DNA of 64,000 bases, from assembly GCA_943787265.1 (NCBI GenBank), contig CALSLT010000030.1, positions 62,001 through 126,000 of the forward strand, given 5' to 3'. This DNA is from an uncultured Planctomycetaceae bacterium. Its GTDB lineage: Bacteria; Planctomycetota; Planctomycetia; Planctomycetales; Planctomycetaceae. The position numbers and the translations under genes are program-made. The notes beneath the pieces are model-generated. The model had not been told where the DNA came from and searched no databases. It saw nothing but the letters and a program-made list of their open reading frames with translations. Below are positions 46,132-55,586 of the stretch, in pieces; positions within the stretch are counted from its first letter, which is position 1, and every line of letters starts with the position of its first letter.

Positions 46132-47370
46132 TTATCCGGCCTTTGGAAGTTCGATGCGAAAAGTTGCTCCCTCGCCTGTGCGGGAGCTGGCAGAAATGCT
46201 GCCGGAATGATTCTCGATGATCCGTGAACAGATCGATAATCCCATTCCCAGTCCGTCCGCTTTCGTCGTCCTGAATGCTGTGAAGGCTGCCTCGTCACTG
46301 ACTTTCAGACCTGGCCCGGAATCAGAAATCTCCACAACGATCGATTCATCTTCCTGCCGCGAGGTTACCCTCAGTGCTCGTTCTGACGGCTCAACATCGC
46401 CCATCGCTTCGAACGCGTTGATGAAAAGGTTGACCGCGACCTGTTGAAGATGAGCGCTGTTAGCGTGAACCTTCAGTGGAGAAGACGCCAGATTCAGTTG
46501 AATGTCGACTTCGTTTCGGCGGCACTGAAAATCAAGAAACTCGACCGTCGTCCCGAGAATCTCGTTCACATCGCACGTCTCAAATTCCGGCGGCACGTTA
46601 CGGACAAACTGTCGTAGCCGAGTGAGGATCTGGCCGGCATGACTACACGCTTCCTGCAGCCTGCCGATCAGAACAGAAGTTCGACCGTACTCCCACCCGC
46701 GCTGTTCGTTCATCACTTCCAGCGTCGCCGAAAGAGCCGAGATGGCATAAAGCGGCTGCCCCATCTCGTGCGACACTTCAGCAACCAACTCCCCGGCGAG
46801 CGACAATCGGCCCAGCCGTGCCAGCTCATGTTGCTGCTGCTGTAACTCAAATTGCTGGTTCATCAGCTGCTTGGTGGCCTCACGCAGGTGCAGTAGTTTT
46901 TCCGCATGATTGGCCAACACCGTCAGCGTCTTCAGTTGCTCGTCAGACAACTCTCTGGCTTCATCACTGATGACGCAAAGCGTTCCAATCGGCTGCTGAT
47001 CCGACTTCGTCACCAGGGGGATGCCCGCGTAGAAACGAATGTTCGGTTCGCCTGTCACCAGTGGATTGTCGGAAAACCTGGGATCCTGCTCGGCGTTGAA
47101 AACAATCAGCGGTTCGGTCGGAGCATGAATTGCATGGGCGCAGAACGCGAACGCCCGCGGAGTCTCTTTTGCGTCAAGACCGTGAGCCGCCTTGAACCAC
47201 TGCCGGTGCTCGTCAACCAGACTGATCAAAGCAATCGGAGTCTCGCACAATTCGGCCGCCAACTTCACGATATCGTCGTACGCACCTTCCGATGGCGTAT
47301 CGAGAATGTCCAGACCGCGAAGCGCGCCGAGGCGCACGGGCTCATCAAGAGGCAACGGAGCTTCCGGCAT
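46132..47370 (-). CDS. GAF-domain sensor histidine kinase
   Basis: 412 residues, soluble. N-terminal GAF domain (about 20-165: YDDIVKLAAELCETPIALIS, RFYAGIPLVTKSDQQPIGTL), then a coiled-coil rich in Gln (NQQFELQQQQHELARLGRLS). The H-box is GELVAEVSHEMGQPLYAIS with His201. HATPase motifs follow: N box VNLFINAFEAM, G1 EISDSGPGLK and G2 TKADGLGMGLSIC. The first GAF half resembles those of bacterial cytoplasmic sensors of small ligands or redox. Start ATG 47368-47370 after AAAGGATT. The cognate receiver follows. Confidence 0.93.
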   Translation of the reverse strand: MPEAPLPLDEPVRLGALRGLDILDTPSEGAYDDIVKLAAELCETPIALISLVDEHRQWFKAAHGLDAKETPRAFAFCAHAIHAPTEPLIVFNAEQDPRFSDNPLVTGEPNIRFYAGIPLVTKSDQQPIGTLCVISDEARELSDEQLKTLTVLANHAEKLLHLREATKQLMNQQFELQQQQHELARLGRLSLAGELVAEVSHEMGQPLYAISALSATLEVMNEQRGWEYGRTSVLIGRLQEACSHAGQILTRLRQFVRNVPPEFETCDVNEILGTTVEFLDFQCRRNEVDIQLNLASSPLKVHANSAHLQQVAVNLFINAFEAMGDVEPSERALRVTSRQEDESIVVEISDSGPGLKVSDEAAFTAFRTTKADGLGMGLSICSRIIENHSGSISASSRTGEGATFRIELPKAG

Positions 47371-47695
47371 GTTCGAAGAATCCTTTCATTCACTCTTGTC
47401 GCCTGGACGAAATCCATTTCGTCTGCCACGACGACCGAAGTGCGTACCGCTCGCACGCGGCCCACAGGCCACCACCAACTCGGAAGGGCTAATTATCGAA
47501 TTCAAACGTCAGCCGAAACAGCAGAATTCACAGTATCCATTGCAAGGAGCACCGATGTCGGTGGGCCGCCAAGCTGGACGCCGAAAACCGAGGGTAAACC
47601 CTCCCACTGGCGATCCACCTGCCCATGCCAACCCGCGGGCATCAACAAAACAGTCACTGACTATTCATGACCTGCTAAGCCGAACGGCGCGTCGC
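47371..47695. other. Intergenic region, nothing recognised
   Basis: About 325 bases upstream of the kinase operon. No supported gene and no repeat or terminator stood out. Confidence 0.4.
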
Positions 47696-48817
47696 TCAGT
47701 CAGTCGTCACCCGCGTCGCTGCTGACCTCTGCAAAGCCAAAAGCGGGTAAGCTGTTCCGCTGTACGTGATGAAGTGCGATTTGTCGGTGTTCAGCGAGCG
47801 AGTCCACCAACGGCCGGATTCTCTCTGGTTTTTGCGTAGCCATGTCAGGCCCCGGTGCAAGGCAGCGTCGTCGGTCGGTACTCCTGCTTCCTGCAGAACC
47901 AGCAGCGCCAATCCGGTCATGTGTCCGTCGCTCGGTTCGGTCTCGAATTCAGGCTCATTCCGCAGCTTCCCAGCGCGATTGCCGCCCCCCCATTGCTCGG
48001 GAGTCGCAAACTGCCGCATGGACCAGCCACCGTCGGGCTTCTGTTTCTCACGAATCAGGCCGACGATGGACTGTTGCTGCTCGGCGTTGAGAATTCCGTC
48101 AAGCCGCAATGACGTCCACAGTTGAAGCACACTTGCATAATCATGCGGAGGCTTCGTCTCGCGAATGTACTTTTTCAGCAGATCAACCTTTGCCCTCAAT
48201 TCGTCCTCGTCGCCGAGCGAACTGAACCACCCCGGCGCCGACGCAACGGCCATCGCGGCCATGTGAGCTTCCTGATAAGCACTCGATTCAAACGGCGGCC
48301 AGCACGTTAAAGAGTGCCAGGTCCCCTCCTTATTCTGCATCTCGAACGCCAACCGAAGAGCTTTGTCGGTTGCTGGAGAAAGCTTCTTTGTGACGTGAGC
48401 ATCCCACTCGGCCAGGCCGGCCGCGATATAGATCACCTGTGCCGGCCGAGTTCCACTACGGCGCAACTTGCGGGCTTCGATCTTGCTCAACACCGCCAAT
48501 TGATCAACGAAGAACTTACGAGTCTCAGCCAAAGGTGCGCCGAGCGTCGGCGTCAGCGACGGCCGGATGAAAAGGTACGTACCGTTCGTGTGGCAACTGA
48601 CACACTTCTTCTGTTGGCTCCAGGCAATCGCTCCGCGATCCAGATGCTCGGCCGCCTTCTCGATCGAAATATCGATGACCGGCTCATCAGCCCGTGCAGC
48701 CACCACCTTGATATCCCCGGCTTCGTACTGATTTGGTAGATCGTCAGCTCCGCGAACGCAGGACACGGTGACAACAACAAAGCAGCCAACGATCAGAATT
48801 CCAGGCAAGCGTGGCAC
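47696..48817 (-). CDS. Exported cytochrome c-type protein with prenyltransferase/squalene-cyclase-like repeats
   Basis: 373 residues from GTG 48815-48817 after GGGAGA. A signal peptide (GILIVGCFVVVTVSCVRG) is followed by one haem c site CVSCH at 72-76. Residues ~100-370 form an alpha/alpha-toroid of squalene-cyclase/prenyltransferase type: EMQNKEGTWHSL, REKQKPDGGWSMRQF and GLTWLRKNQRESGRWWTRS are QW-like repeats. No DxDD cyclase acid is evident, so catalysis like hopene cyclase is unlikely. The combination of a cytochrome and a toroid is seen in planctomycete exported proteins of unknown role. It stands alone, with a 244-base gap to the divergent DUF1501 gene. Confidence 0.83.
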   Translation of the reverse strand: MPRLPGILIVGCFVVVTVSCVRGADDLPNQYEAGDIKVVAARADEPVIDISIEKAAEHLDRGAIAWSQQKKCVSCHTNGTYLFIRPSLTPTLGAPLAETRKFFVDQLAVLSKIEARKLRRSGTRPAQVIYIAAGLAEWDAHVTKKLSPATDKALRLAFEMQNKEGTWHSLTCWPPFESSAYQEAHMAAMAVASAPGWFSSLGDEDELRAKVDLLKKYIRETKPPHDYASVLQLWTSLRLDGILNAEQQQSIVGLIREKQKPDGGWSMRQFATPEQWGGGNRAGKLRNEPEFETEPSDGHMTGLALLVLQEAGVPTDDAALHRGLTWLRKNQRESGRWWTRSLNTDKSHFITYSGTAYPLLALQRSAATRVTTD

Positions 48818-49061
48818 GATGAGTCTCCCGGTTGCGGTATTGCGTCAAGGGCGTCACTACCAACTAAGTATAGAAAGATGGCACACCGGGATGCATGCCA
48901 CTGGAATCGGAGATCTTGCCGAATAGGTTCCTCGGCAACCACCGATAACCGTACCACCCCGCTCGACGACAAAGAATTGACGCGAAATCAGTTGAGCCAA
49001 TGATGTGAATCCGTTTACCGTGCGCCTCTCGAAAAATCTTCTCCACCTGGACTAAGTATCG

Positions 49062-50405
49062 ATGCTTGGCTTAATGGACGGAACGATCGATCACCACGCT
49101 GGTCTTTCACGGCGGGAAACCCTGTGCGTCGGTGGTCTTTCGGCATTCGGCATTCATCTGCCGAACGTGTTGCGTGCACAAGCTGCCGCGAGTGAGCGTG
49201 CCGGACGTCAAGTCAATTGCGTGCTGCTATGGCTGCTTGGCGGACCAAGCCATATCGACATGTACGATATGAAACCGCTGGCTCCGGCAGAAATCCGCGG
49301 CGAGCTCAATCCCATTCCCACGAAACTGCCGGGACTGGAACTCAGCGAACTGATGCCGAACATGGCGGCCTGTGCGGATAAGTTTTCGGTCATCCGTTCG
49401 ATGCATTCGTACTCGCCGACGCACGGCATGGGCGACCACCACCTGATGAGCGGCAATCGCTATAGCAGCTCACTGGTGCCTCCGGGTTTCGGCGCGATGC
49501 TCACTTGGCAGCAAGAGCGTCGCGCAAGACAGACGCCGCCGTTCGTCCAGATTGGTGACCTGACAAGTACCAACTACGGGCGGCCAGGCCTGGGTGGTTA
49601 TCTCGGGCGGACCTACGACCCATTCCTCGTGAAAGCGGACCCCAATTCGTCCAGCTTCGCCGTACAGGAATTCGCCACTCCCGAATCCATCTCCAGCGGG
49701 CGTCTTTCCGATCGACAGGGCCTGCTGAGCGCGGTTGACCAGTTTCAGTCGCGAGTTGAAAGTCAGCTGGAATTCGCGAGGACGCACGACGAGTTTCAGC
49801 AGCGAGCGTTTTCGATGATCACGTCGGAAAAGGCGAAAAACGCATTTGACCTCTCGCAAGAGCCTGTCACAACGCGAGACACGTACGGCCGAAATCGAGT
49901 CGGTCAGGGGCTACTGCTCGCTCGACGACTCCTCGAAGCGGACGTTCGATTCGTCACGGTCAAAGGCTACGTGCGTTACGGGTGGGATCATCATCCGGAA
50001 GTCTTCCCGAGACTCCGCACCGAAGTCCCGCCGTACGATCAGGGTTACTCCGCGTTGCTTAACGATCTGTCCGACCGAGGAATGCTCGACAACACTCTGG
50101 TCATCACGGCTGGAGAATTTGGCCGCACTCCGCGATTGAACTCCGATCCGCGTGCACCAGGTCGGGACCACTGGAACCGCTGCTTCAGCCTGACAATGGG
50201 CGGCGGCGGAATCCGCACCGGCCAGGTTCTGGGAGCCAGCGACAAACACGCGGCAGAAATCGCCGACCGCCCGGTCTCCGTCCCCGACTTCGCCGCGACC
50301 GTGTATCACGCGCTGGGCCTCGATAAGAACGCCGAACTCCGCACACTCGACGATCGCCCCATGCTGGCTCTTCCCGAAGGAAAAGTGATCAAAGAACTCA
50401 TCTGA
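49062..50405 (+). CDS. DUF1501 protein, Tat-exported
   Basis: 447 residues from ATG 49062. Tat signal: LSRRETLCVGGLSAFGIHLP. The DUF1501 body is typical: NCVLLWLLGGPSHIDMYDMK, LPGLELSELMPNMAACADKF, DHHLMSGNRYSS, then LVITAGEFGRTPRLN and RDHWNRCFSLTMGGGG near the C-terminus. DUF1501 is related to the alkaline phosphatase superfamily; His/Asp metal ligands are conserved by position (DHH, GRDHW). It usually pairs with PSCyt1-DUF1549-DUF1553 proteins, but this copy is unpaired and faces the enolase-superfamily gene, 45 bases between stops. Substrate unknown. Confidence 0.9.
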   Translation: MLGLMDGTIDHHAGLSRRETLCVGGLSAFGIHLPNVLRAQAAASERAGRQVNCVLLWLLGGPSHIDMYDMKPLAPAEIRGELNPIPTKLPGLELSELMPNMAACADKFSVIRSMHSYSPTHGMGDHHLMSGNRYSSSLVPPGFGAMLTWQQERRARQTPPFVQIGDLTSTNYGRPGLGGYLGRTYDPFLVKADPNSSSFAVQEFATPESISSGRLSDRQGLLSAVDQFQSRVESQLEFARTHDEFQQRAFSMITSEKAKNAFDLSQEPVTTRDTYGRNRVGQGLLLARRLLEADVRFVTVKGYVRYGWDHHPEVFPRLRTEVPPYDQGYSALLNDLSDRGMLDNTLVITAGEFGRTPRLNSDPRAPGRDHWNRCFSLTMGGGGIRTGQVLGASDKHAAEIADRPVSVPDFAATVYHALGLDKNAELRTLDDRPMLALPEGKVIKELI

Positions 50406-50450
50406 GCTTCGCTGTGCCGCGGCGGTGCTTCCGAAGCAGCAGACATCAAT

Positions 50451-51701
50451 TCAGACGGCATACTTCCGGATGACATCCTCGTTCACTTCGATACCCAGGC
50501 CCGGTGCGTTGGGAACGCCAATTTCGCCGTCAACAACTTTGAATGGTTCTTTGACGATCTCGGTGCGCCACGGGTTTTCCGACAGGTCGAGTTCCAGCAG
50601 CGGCGTGTCGGTCGGAAGTCCCCAGTGCGGTTCAGGCAGTAGCGACAACAGTTGAACCGACGCCGCAATCGAGATCGCTCCGCCCCAGCAATGGGGAATG
50701 CACCGGATGCCAGACAGCGCTGCGAGTTCTCCGATAAAGAGTGCCTCGCCGATCCCTCCGCACAACGCGGCATCCGGCTGGATGATGTCCACGGCTCGAC
50801 GGTCGATCAAATCTTTGGCCGCGATTCGCGAGTCGACCGCTTCGCCGCCAGCCAGAGGCAAAGGCAACTTATCACGCAGCACTTCGTAGCCGGCGTACCG
50901 AGGCGACTGCGGCAGTGGCTCCTCAAAAAAGTCGAAGTTCAGTTCGTCAAGAACTCGTCCCATCTGCACAGCAGATCGCAGTGTGTATGCAGCATTGCCA
51001 TCCACCATAAGCCTCACATCCGGCCCGACGGCATCCCGTACGGCCTGAGCGACTTTCGCCTCGCGAGCCACGCTGTACCGTCCCAGCCTCATCTTCAGCG
51101 CTTTGTATCCTTCATTGGCTCGCGCGGCAGCCTGCCGAGGATACAGGTCTTCCGGCTCCTCGCCTTCCATGTAGTTCATCGTCGATCCGTAAACCGGAAC
51201 ACGGTCGCGAAACCGGCCCCCAAACAGCTCAGCAACGGGCAGCCCCCGTGCCTTGCCTCGCAGATCGTTCAGAGCCATGTCGACTGCCCCAACGGCCAGA
51301 CCATTGCCGAAATTCGCTCCCCGGAGTTGCCGCCACAGCTTTCGATACTGCAGAGGGTTCTGCCCGATCAGTATCGGGGCGAGCTGATCATCGATGGTGC
51401 CGCGTGCTCCGCTGATCGGCCCCGTTTCACCCCAGCCAACAAGTCCGGCATCGGTCTCAATCTTCACGATCAGCGCCATCCGCGTCCGACTGAGAGGTAC
51501 TGAGACTGAAACGCCAAACGGCCGTTTCAGTTTGTGAAGCAGCTTGAAGGTCGTGACAGACGTGATCTTAAGATCTCGCGAAACATCTTCGGTTTGCTCA
51601 GCTGCAGATGCTAGATGCGAATTCGAAGCAAGAGCGGTTCCTGCCACCACAAGACCACCGGCAGCTTTGAGAAGATCACGACGGTTGCCAGATTCAGGCA
51701 T
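50451..51701 (-). CDS. Tat-exported mandelate racemase/muconate lactonizing-type (enolase superfamily) enzyme
   Basis: I start at ATG 51699-51701, seven bases after AGGAG (ATG 51740 lacks this); 416 residues. Tat signal GNRRDLLKAAGGLVVAGTALA. Enolase-superfamily features: YKALKMRLGRY with the catalytic Lys-x-Arg, metal ligands in VRLMVDGNAAYTL (Asp), FFEEPLPQS (Glu), and RRAVDIIQPDAALCGG (Asp), then CIPHCWGGA with a histidine. These enzymes abstract a proton alpha to a carboxylate; export is unusual outside planctomycetes. It is last in the minus-strand run that includes sialate esterase and DUF1080, suggesting a sugar-acid substrate; that is inference. Confidence 0.88.
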   Translation of the reverse strand: MPESGNRRDLLKAAGGLVVAGTALASNSHLASAAEQTEDVSRDLKITSVTTFKLLHKLKRPFGVSVSVPLSRTRMALIVKIETDAGLVGWGETGPISGARGTIDDQLAPILIGQNPLQYRKLWRQLRGANFGNGLAVGAVDMALNDLRGKARGLPVAELFGGRFRDRVPVYGSTMNYMEGEEPEDLYPRQAAARANEGYKALKMRLGRYSVAREAKVAQAVRDAVGPDVRLMVDGNAAYTLRSAVQMGRVLDELNFDFFEEPLPQSPRYAGYEVLRDKLPLPLAGGEAVDSRIAAKDLIDRRAVDIIQPDAALCGGIGEALFIGELAALSGIRCIPHCWGGAISIAASVQLLSLLPEPHWGLPTDTPLLELDLSENPWRTEIVKEPFKVVDGEIGVPNAPGLGIEVNEDVIRKYAV

Positions 51702-51813
51702 GGCAGTGCTCCTGTTTTGTGTAAATTTCGGTAGTTGCATTCACCACGCCTCGCCAGGCCGCTGCATCATGCAACAGGACGCGTCGTCTGAATTCTCGAT
51801 GAAAATTGATTCC

Positions 51814-52743
51814 TCAATCGACACTTCGAGCAAGACTACGTCGAACCAACCACTCGGACGCCCGAGCCGGCCAGGTGCCGATGTCGGAGCCTTTGACCGC
51901 ACGCATCCCGTAACCGTGGCCGCCGTTTCCGTAGACGTGTAGTTCTGCCGGGACGTTGTGCCTTTTCAGACCTGCGTAAATCAGGACACTCCCCAGCGAT
52001 GTCGAGCGATCGTCGTGTGTGTGAACGATGAACGCTGGCGGCGATTTTGCAGTCAACTTGATCTCGGGCAGCAGCTTCTGAGTTCCTTCGTCGTAGGCTC
52101 GCCACGGGTAAATCAGCATCGAAAAGTCTGGTCGGCAGGATTCTTTATCGACGTTGTCAATCGCGTCGTAAGCGGCCACCCCGTCAGCGGTGTGCAGAAT
52201 CGCCCCCACCTGCCCGCCGGCCGAGAATGCGAGCACTCCGACTTTGTCTTTGTCGATGTGCCACTTGTCCGCGTTCGCGCGAAGAATCCGCACCGCTCGC
52301 TGGCCATCCTGCAGAGGTCGCTTCCAGGCAGGTTCGTCTTTGGGTGTGACTTCGTTCGTTCGATATCGCACGACGAAAACGGACACTCCATGAGCGTTCA
52401 GCCAGGGAGCCGCTTCCGAACCTTCTTTGTCTGGAACAACTTTCATGAACCCGCCGCCGGGCAGAACAACAACCGCGGTTCCGTTGGGCTTCTTCGCGAG
52501 GAACACATCGATCGTCGGCTTGCGAATATTCACTACCCGAGTCACCGGCGGCACCTCACCGTCACGCGGAGGCTGAGCGATGCCGATATCATGAGAAGTT
52601 TCTCCCGGAGCCAGTCCTGGCCAGACTGCCATCGACGTGCCTGCCGGCAAATCAGCAGCCAACGCCAAAGAACCAGACACGCCGATGATCAATACCGCTC
52701 CGAGAAGAACCTGACTAACCGACCGCTGCGTCACAACTCGCAT
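51814..52743 (-). CDS. Exported alpha/beta hydrolase (esterase)
   Basis: 309 residues from ATG 52741-52743. Signal peptide VLLGAVLIIGVSGSLALA. Oxyanion-type segment VVVLPGGGFMKVV, nucleophile elbow LAFSAGG (Ala in place of the usual first Gly), Asp in HTHDDRST and catalytic His in GNGGHGYGM. It resembles acetyl-xylan or feruloyl esterases of the BD-FAE type. It lies 20 bases after fhcB-like and 112 before the enolase-superfamily gene, in one run. Substrate unproven; deacetylation of an extracytoplasmic polysaccharide is the likely task. Confidence 0.87.
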   Translation of the reverse strand: MRVVTQRSVSQVLLGAVLIIGVSGSLALAADLPAGTSMAVWPGLAPGETSHDIGIAQPPRDGEVPPVTRVVNIRKPTIDVFLAKKPNGTAVVVLPGGGFMKVVPDKEGSEAAPWLNAHGVSVFVVRYRTNEVTPKDEPAWKRPLQDGQRAVRILRANADKWHIDKDKVGVLAFSAGGQVGAILHTADGVAAYDAIDNVDKESCRPDFSMLIYPWRAYDEGTQKLLPEIKLTAKSPPAFIVHTHDDRSTSLGSVLIYAGLKRHNVPAELHVYGNGGHGYGMRAVKGSDIGTWPARASEWLVRRSLARSVD

Positions 52744-52763
52744 GATGACTTCTCCATGAATGA

Positions 52764-54065
52764 TTACGTCTTAGCCGGATGCTCTCGCGTTTCGACAATC
52801 CGGTTGATGATTTCGTCCAGAACTTCGTGATCAGCAGGCAGATCGGAATCCAAAACCTTCCGCAATGGAATCGGAGTTTCATCCATTCGATACGCCGTGC
52901 CCGGCCGATGGACTCCGTAAACCGCCGTCTGAAAGTTGACCGTTCCTGCCAGCGAGCTTTCGACTCCCGAATGCTCAAGAACGATCGATGGTATCTCGCG
53001 AAGCCTGGCTCGGGCAGTGTCCGAGAGCTTCCCGACGCCCTCAGTCCCAACCAGCACCGCCGCGTCCACCTCACCTCGTTCGAGTAAACCGTTCGCAGTG
53101 AACTCGCCCGGATTATACCGCGGATAGGTCCGGTTCAGGCTGACGCTGAAAGGGTAACCCGTCTGCCAGCACAGAACGCTGTCTGCACCAGCTACGTCGC
53201 CTGGAATTCTCATTCGACGGACGACAAAACGAGTGTGCCGATTCAAGTCCGTGACCAGCCTCAGCAACGCCTCCACATTGAGATGCGGAATTCCATGCCG
53301 CGTCAGGCCCAGACCGAAGAACACCGCACCATATCGGCAGCTCTTCATCCGGTCTGCCAGATCGACCAGTCCCGATTGATCCACAACGCCAACGACTGAA
53401 CGATCAACAGGCAGGCCAGAGAGCAGCCCGCGCAGCGTCCATAACACTTCGAAATCTTTTCCCGGCTCAACCTGAATGAACGTGTCGGCCCGATCAGCAC
53501 TTTCAGAACGTTTCACATCGACAACGACCACATGCCGACCTGCTCGGCCGGCCGGGACATCCAGACCGCGCGCCTCAACAAACCGTTCGATGTGTCGCGG
53601 ATGGCTCTTTAGAGGGTTGCTTCCCCAGTAGATCACCAAGTCCGATCGATTTCGGATTTCACCAAGCGAGCACGTACTCTCGCCGACTCCCTGCAGAGCG
53701 ACGATCGACGGGGCATGGCAGGTCGACGCCGTCGTGTCGATGCAAGCGCCCACTAAATCTGCCAACGCAACGGCGGAACGCTGCCCTGGAGTGCTGCTGC
53801 TCGACAAGCCGTAGATCAGCGGCGAGTTCGCGTTTCGCAGTAACTCGGCCGCTCGTTCGACAGCCTGCTCCAACGAAGCAGTCTTACCCTCAACCATAGT
53901 AAGGGGACTGCCGCAGCATTGCCCTGGCAGCCACGATTCCGCAAGCGCGCAGCCCGGAGACACCGCCGCAATCCGACCGTCGATAACAGAGAGCTTCAGG
54001 TCATCGCACACGCAGCCGCACATCGTGCAGGCCACGTTTTCGAGCGTCGTCCCTTCGTCAGTCAC
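52764..54065 (-). CDS. fhcB: Formylmethanofuran dehydrogenase subunit B (FhcB/FmdB-type)
   Basis: 433 residues from GTG 54063-54065 with GGAG ten bases upstream. The N-terminal Fe-S motif is CTMCGCVCDD (Cys13, Cys16, Cys20). The molybdopterin-oxidoreductase-like body follows: LLRNANSPLIYGLSSSSTPGQ, DTTASTCHAPSIVALQG, GEIRNRSDLVIYWGSNPLKSHPRH and VDVKRSESADRADTFIQVE. In methylotrophs and planctomycetes Fhc converts formyl-tetrahydromethanopterin/methanofuran to formate, with FhcA, C and D as partners. None of those partners is in the window, and this gene sits among DUF1501 and esterase genes. Cytoplasmic. Identification is confident, complex membership inferred. Confidence 0.9.
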   Translation of the reverse strand: MTDEGTTLENVACTMCGCVCDDLKLSVIDGRIAAVSPGCALAESWLPGQCCGSPLTMVEGKTASLEQAVERAAELLRNANSPLIYGLSSSSTPGQRSAVALADLVGACIDTTASTCHAPSIVALQGVGESTCSLGEIRNRSDLVIYWGSNPLKSHPRHIERFVEARGLDVPAGRAGRHVVVVDVKRSESADRADTFIQVEPGKDFEVLWTLRGLLSGLPVDRSVVGVVDQSGLVDLADRMKSCRYGAVFFGLGLTRHGIPHLNVEALLRLVTDLNRHTRFVVRRMRIPGDVAGADSVLCWQTGYPFSVSLNRTYPRYNPGEFTANGLLERGEVDAAVLVGTEGVGKLSDTARARLREIPSIVLEHSGVESSLAGTVNFQTAVYGVHRPGTAYRMDETPIPLRKVLDSDLPADHEVLDEIINRIVETREHPAKT

Positions 54066-54125
54066 CGGGACAACTCTCCATTCTGCCCCAAGCAGGCTGA
54101 GGCAAGCGCACCGTGACTTCCGTTG

Positions 54126-55586
54126 TCAGGCCAGGATGTCATGAACGACTCTCGCTTCCTCAACGCCGGTAAGACGAAAGTCCAGTCCCTGAAAACGGTA
54201 ACTGAACTGTTCATGGTTGATCCCCATGAGGTGCATGACCGTCGCGTGAAGATCTCGAACATGGACGGGATTCTCGGCGACGTTGTAGCTGAAATCGTCG
54301 GTCGCTCCGTACGTCGTGCCGGACTTCACGCCGCCACCAGCCATCCAGATTGTGTAACACCGCGGATGATGATCCCGCCCGCCCTCGGGACTGTCCCATT
54401 TGCCTTGGCCAGCAACTCCACGCCCAAATTCGCCGCCCCAAATGACCAGCGTATCATCGAGCAGCCCCCGCTGCTTGAGGTCCAGCACTAGGGCTGCACT
54501 CGCTTGATCAGTATCTCGGCAACGTGCGGTGCACCAGCTGCGCAGCCGACTGTGATGATCCCAGTCCGGGTGAAACAATTGAGTAAATCGGACTCCGCGT
54601 TCGGCGAGCCTTCTGGCAAGAATACAATTCGCGGCGTAACTACCTGGGCGGCGAGAATCCGGACCGTACAGCTCAAACGTTGACTCCGGCTCGTCGCTGA
54701 CGTCGGTCAGCTCTGGAACGCTGGCCTGCATCCGGTAGGCCATCTCGTATTGTTTGATCCGTGTTTCAATCTCCGGATCGCCAGTCTGTTCGAAACGAAC
54801 CTGGTTCAGACTGCCCAACCCATCAAGCATGTTCCGCCGAAGGTGACGAGGCAAACCTTCAGGATCACGCAAGTAGAGCACCGGGTCCTTCGCACTTCTT
54901 AGTTTCACCCCTTGATAGACAGACGGCAGAAACCCGCTGCCCCAATAATGATCGTAAAGCGGCTGGTCACTGCCGCGTTTCATCTTCGAAAGCAGAACCA
55001 GGAAATCCGGAAGATCGCGATTGTCGCTGCCGAGTCCGTAACTGAACCAACTGCCAATACTCGGCCGTCCGGTCAGGTGATGCCCTGTCAGAAACCGAGT
55101 CATCGCCGGTGCATGGTTGATCTGGTCAGTCGTCATGGACTTGACGAAACACAACTCGTCGGCGATCGCCCCGATGTGAGGCAACCAGTTGCTGACCGTC
55201 GCCCCCGATTCACCATGCCGCCGAAACGTTGAATGAGCGGGCATGACAAGCTGCTTTTTGCCAGCCGTCATCGCCGTCAATCGCTGGCCATTGCGAACGC
55301 TCGCCGGCAACTCTTTCCCGGCCATCTTGATCAACCCGGGCTTCTGATCGTACAGCTCGATCTGCGATGGTCCTCCGGATTGCGTGAGGAAGATGACTCG
55401 CTTTGCTTTTGGCGCAAAATGAGTCCCCGCCAGCCTGCCAGCGGCTACAACCTGCCCGTTTCCAGACTCTCCGTTCAGCACGTTCAGAACCATCGCTCCC
55501 AACCCGACGCCTGCACCTCGCCCCAGAAAATATCGGCGAGTTACATCCAGAGAACTCTCGTTTTGCTGTTCAGTCAAGTTACTCAT
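54126..55586 (-). CDS. DUF1501 protein, second member of a PSCyt1/DUF1501 pair
   Basis: 486 residues from ATG 55584-55586, chosen for GAGG nine bases upstream; it overlaps the end of the preceding gene by 8 bases, showing coupling. Tat signal DVTRRYFLGRGAGVGLGAMVL. DUF1501 motifs: FLTQSGGPSQIELYDQKPGL, TGHHLTGRPSIGSWFSYGLG, LFHPDWDHHSRL, TLVIWGGEFGRGVAGQG and GRDHHPRCYTIWMAGGG. It ends RFQGLDFRLTGVEEARVVHDI. Its partner is the PSCyt1-DUF1549-DUF1553 protein. Function unproven; phosphatase- or sulfatase-like metal enzymes are the nearest fold. Confidence 0.92.
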   Translation of the reverse strand: MSNLTEQQNESSLDVTRRYFLGRGAGVGLGAMVLNVLNGESGNGQVVAAGRLAGTHFAPKAKRVIFLTQSGGPSQIELYDQKPGLIKMAGKELPASVRNGQRLTAMTAGKKQLVMPAHSTFRRHGESGATVSNWLPHIGAIADELCFVKSMTTDQINHAPAMTRFLTGHHLTGRPSIGSWFSYGLGSDNRDLPDFLVLLSKMKRGSDQPLYDHYWGSGFLPSVYQGVKLRSAKDPVLYLRDPEGLPRHLRRNMLDGLGSLNQVRFEQTGDPEIETRIKQYEMAYRMQASVPELTDVSDEPESTFELYGPDSRRPGSYAANCILARRLAERGVRFTQLFHPDWDHHSRLRSWCTARCRDTDQASAALVLDLKQRGLLDDTLVIWGGEFGRGVAGQGKWDSPEGGRDHHPRCYTIWMAGGGVKSGTTYGATDDFSYNVAENPVHVRDLHATVMHLMGINHEQFSYRFQGLDFRLTGVEEARVVHDILA

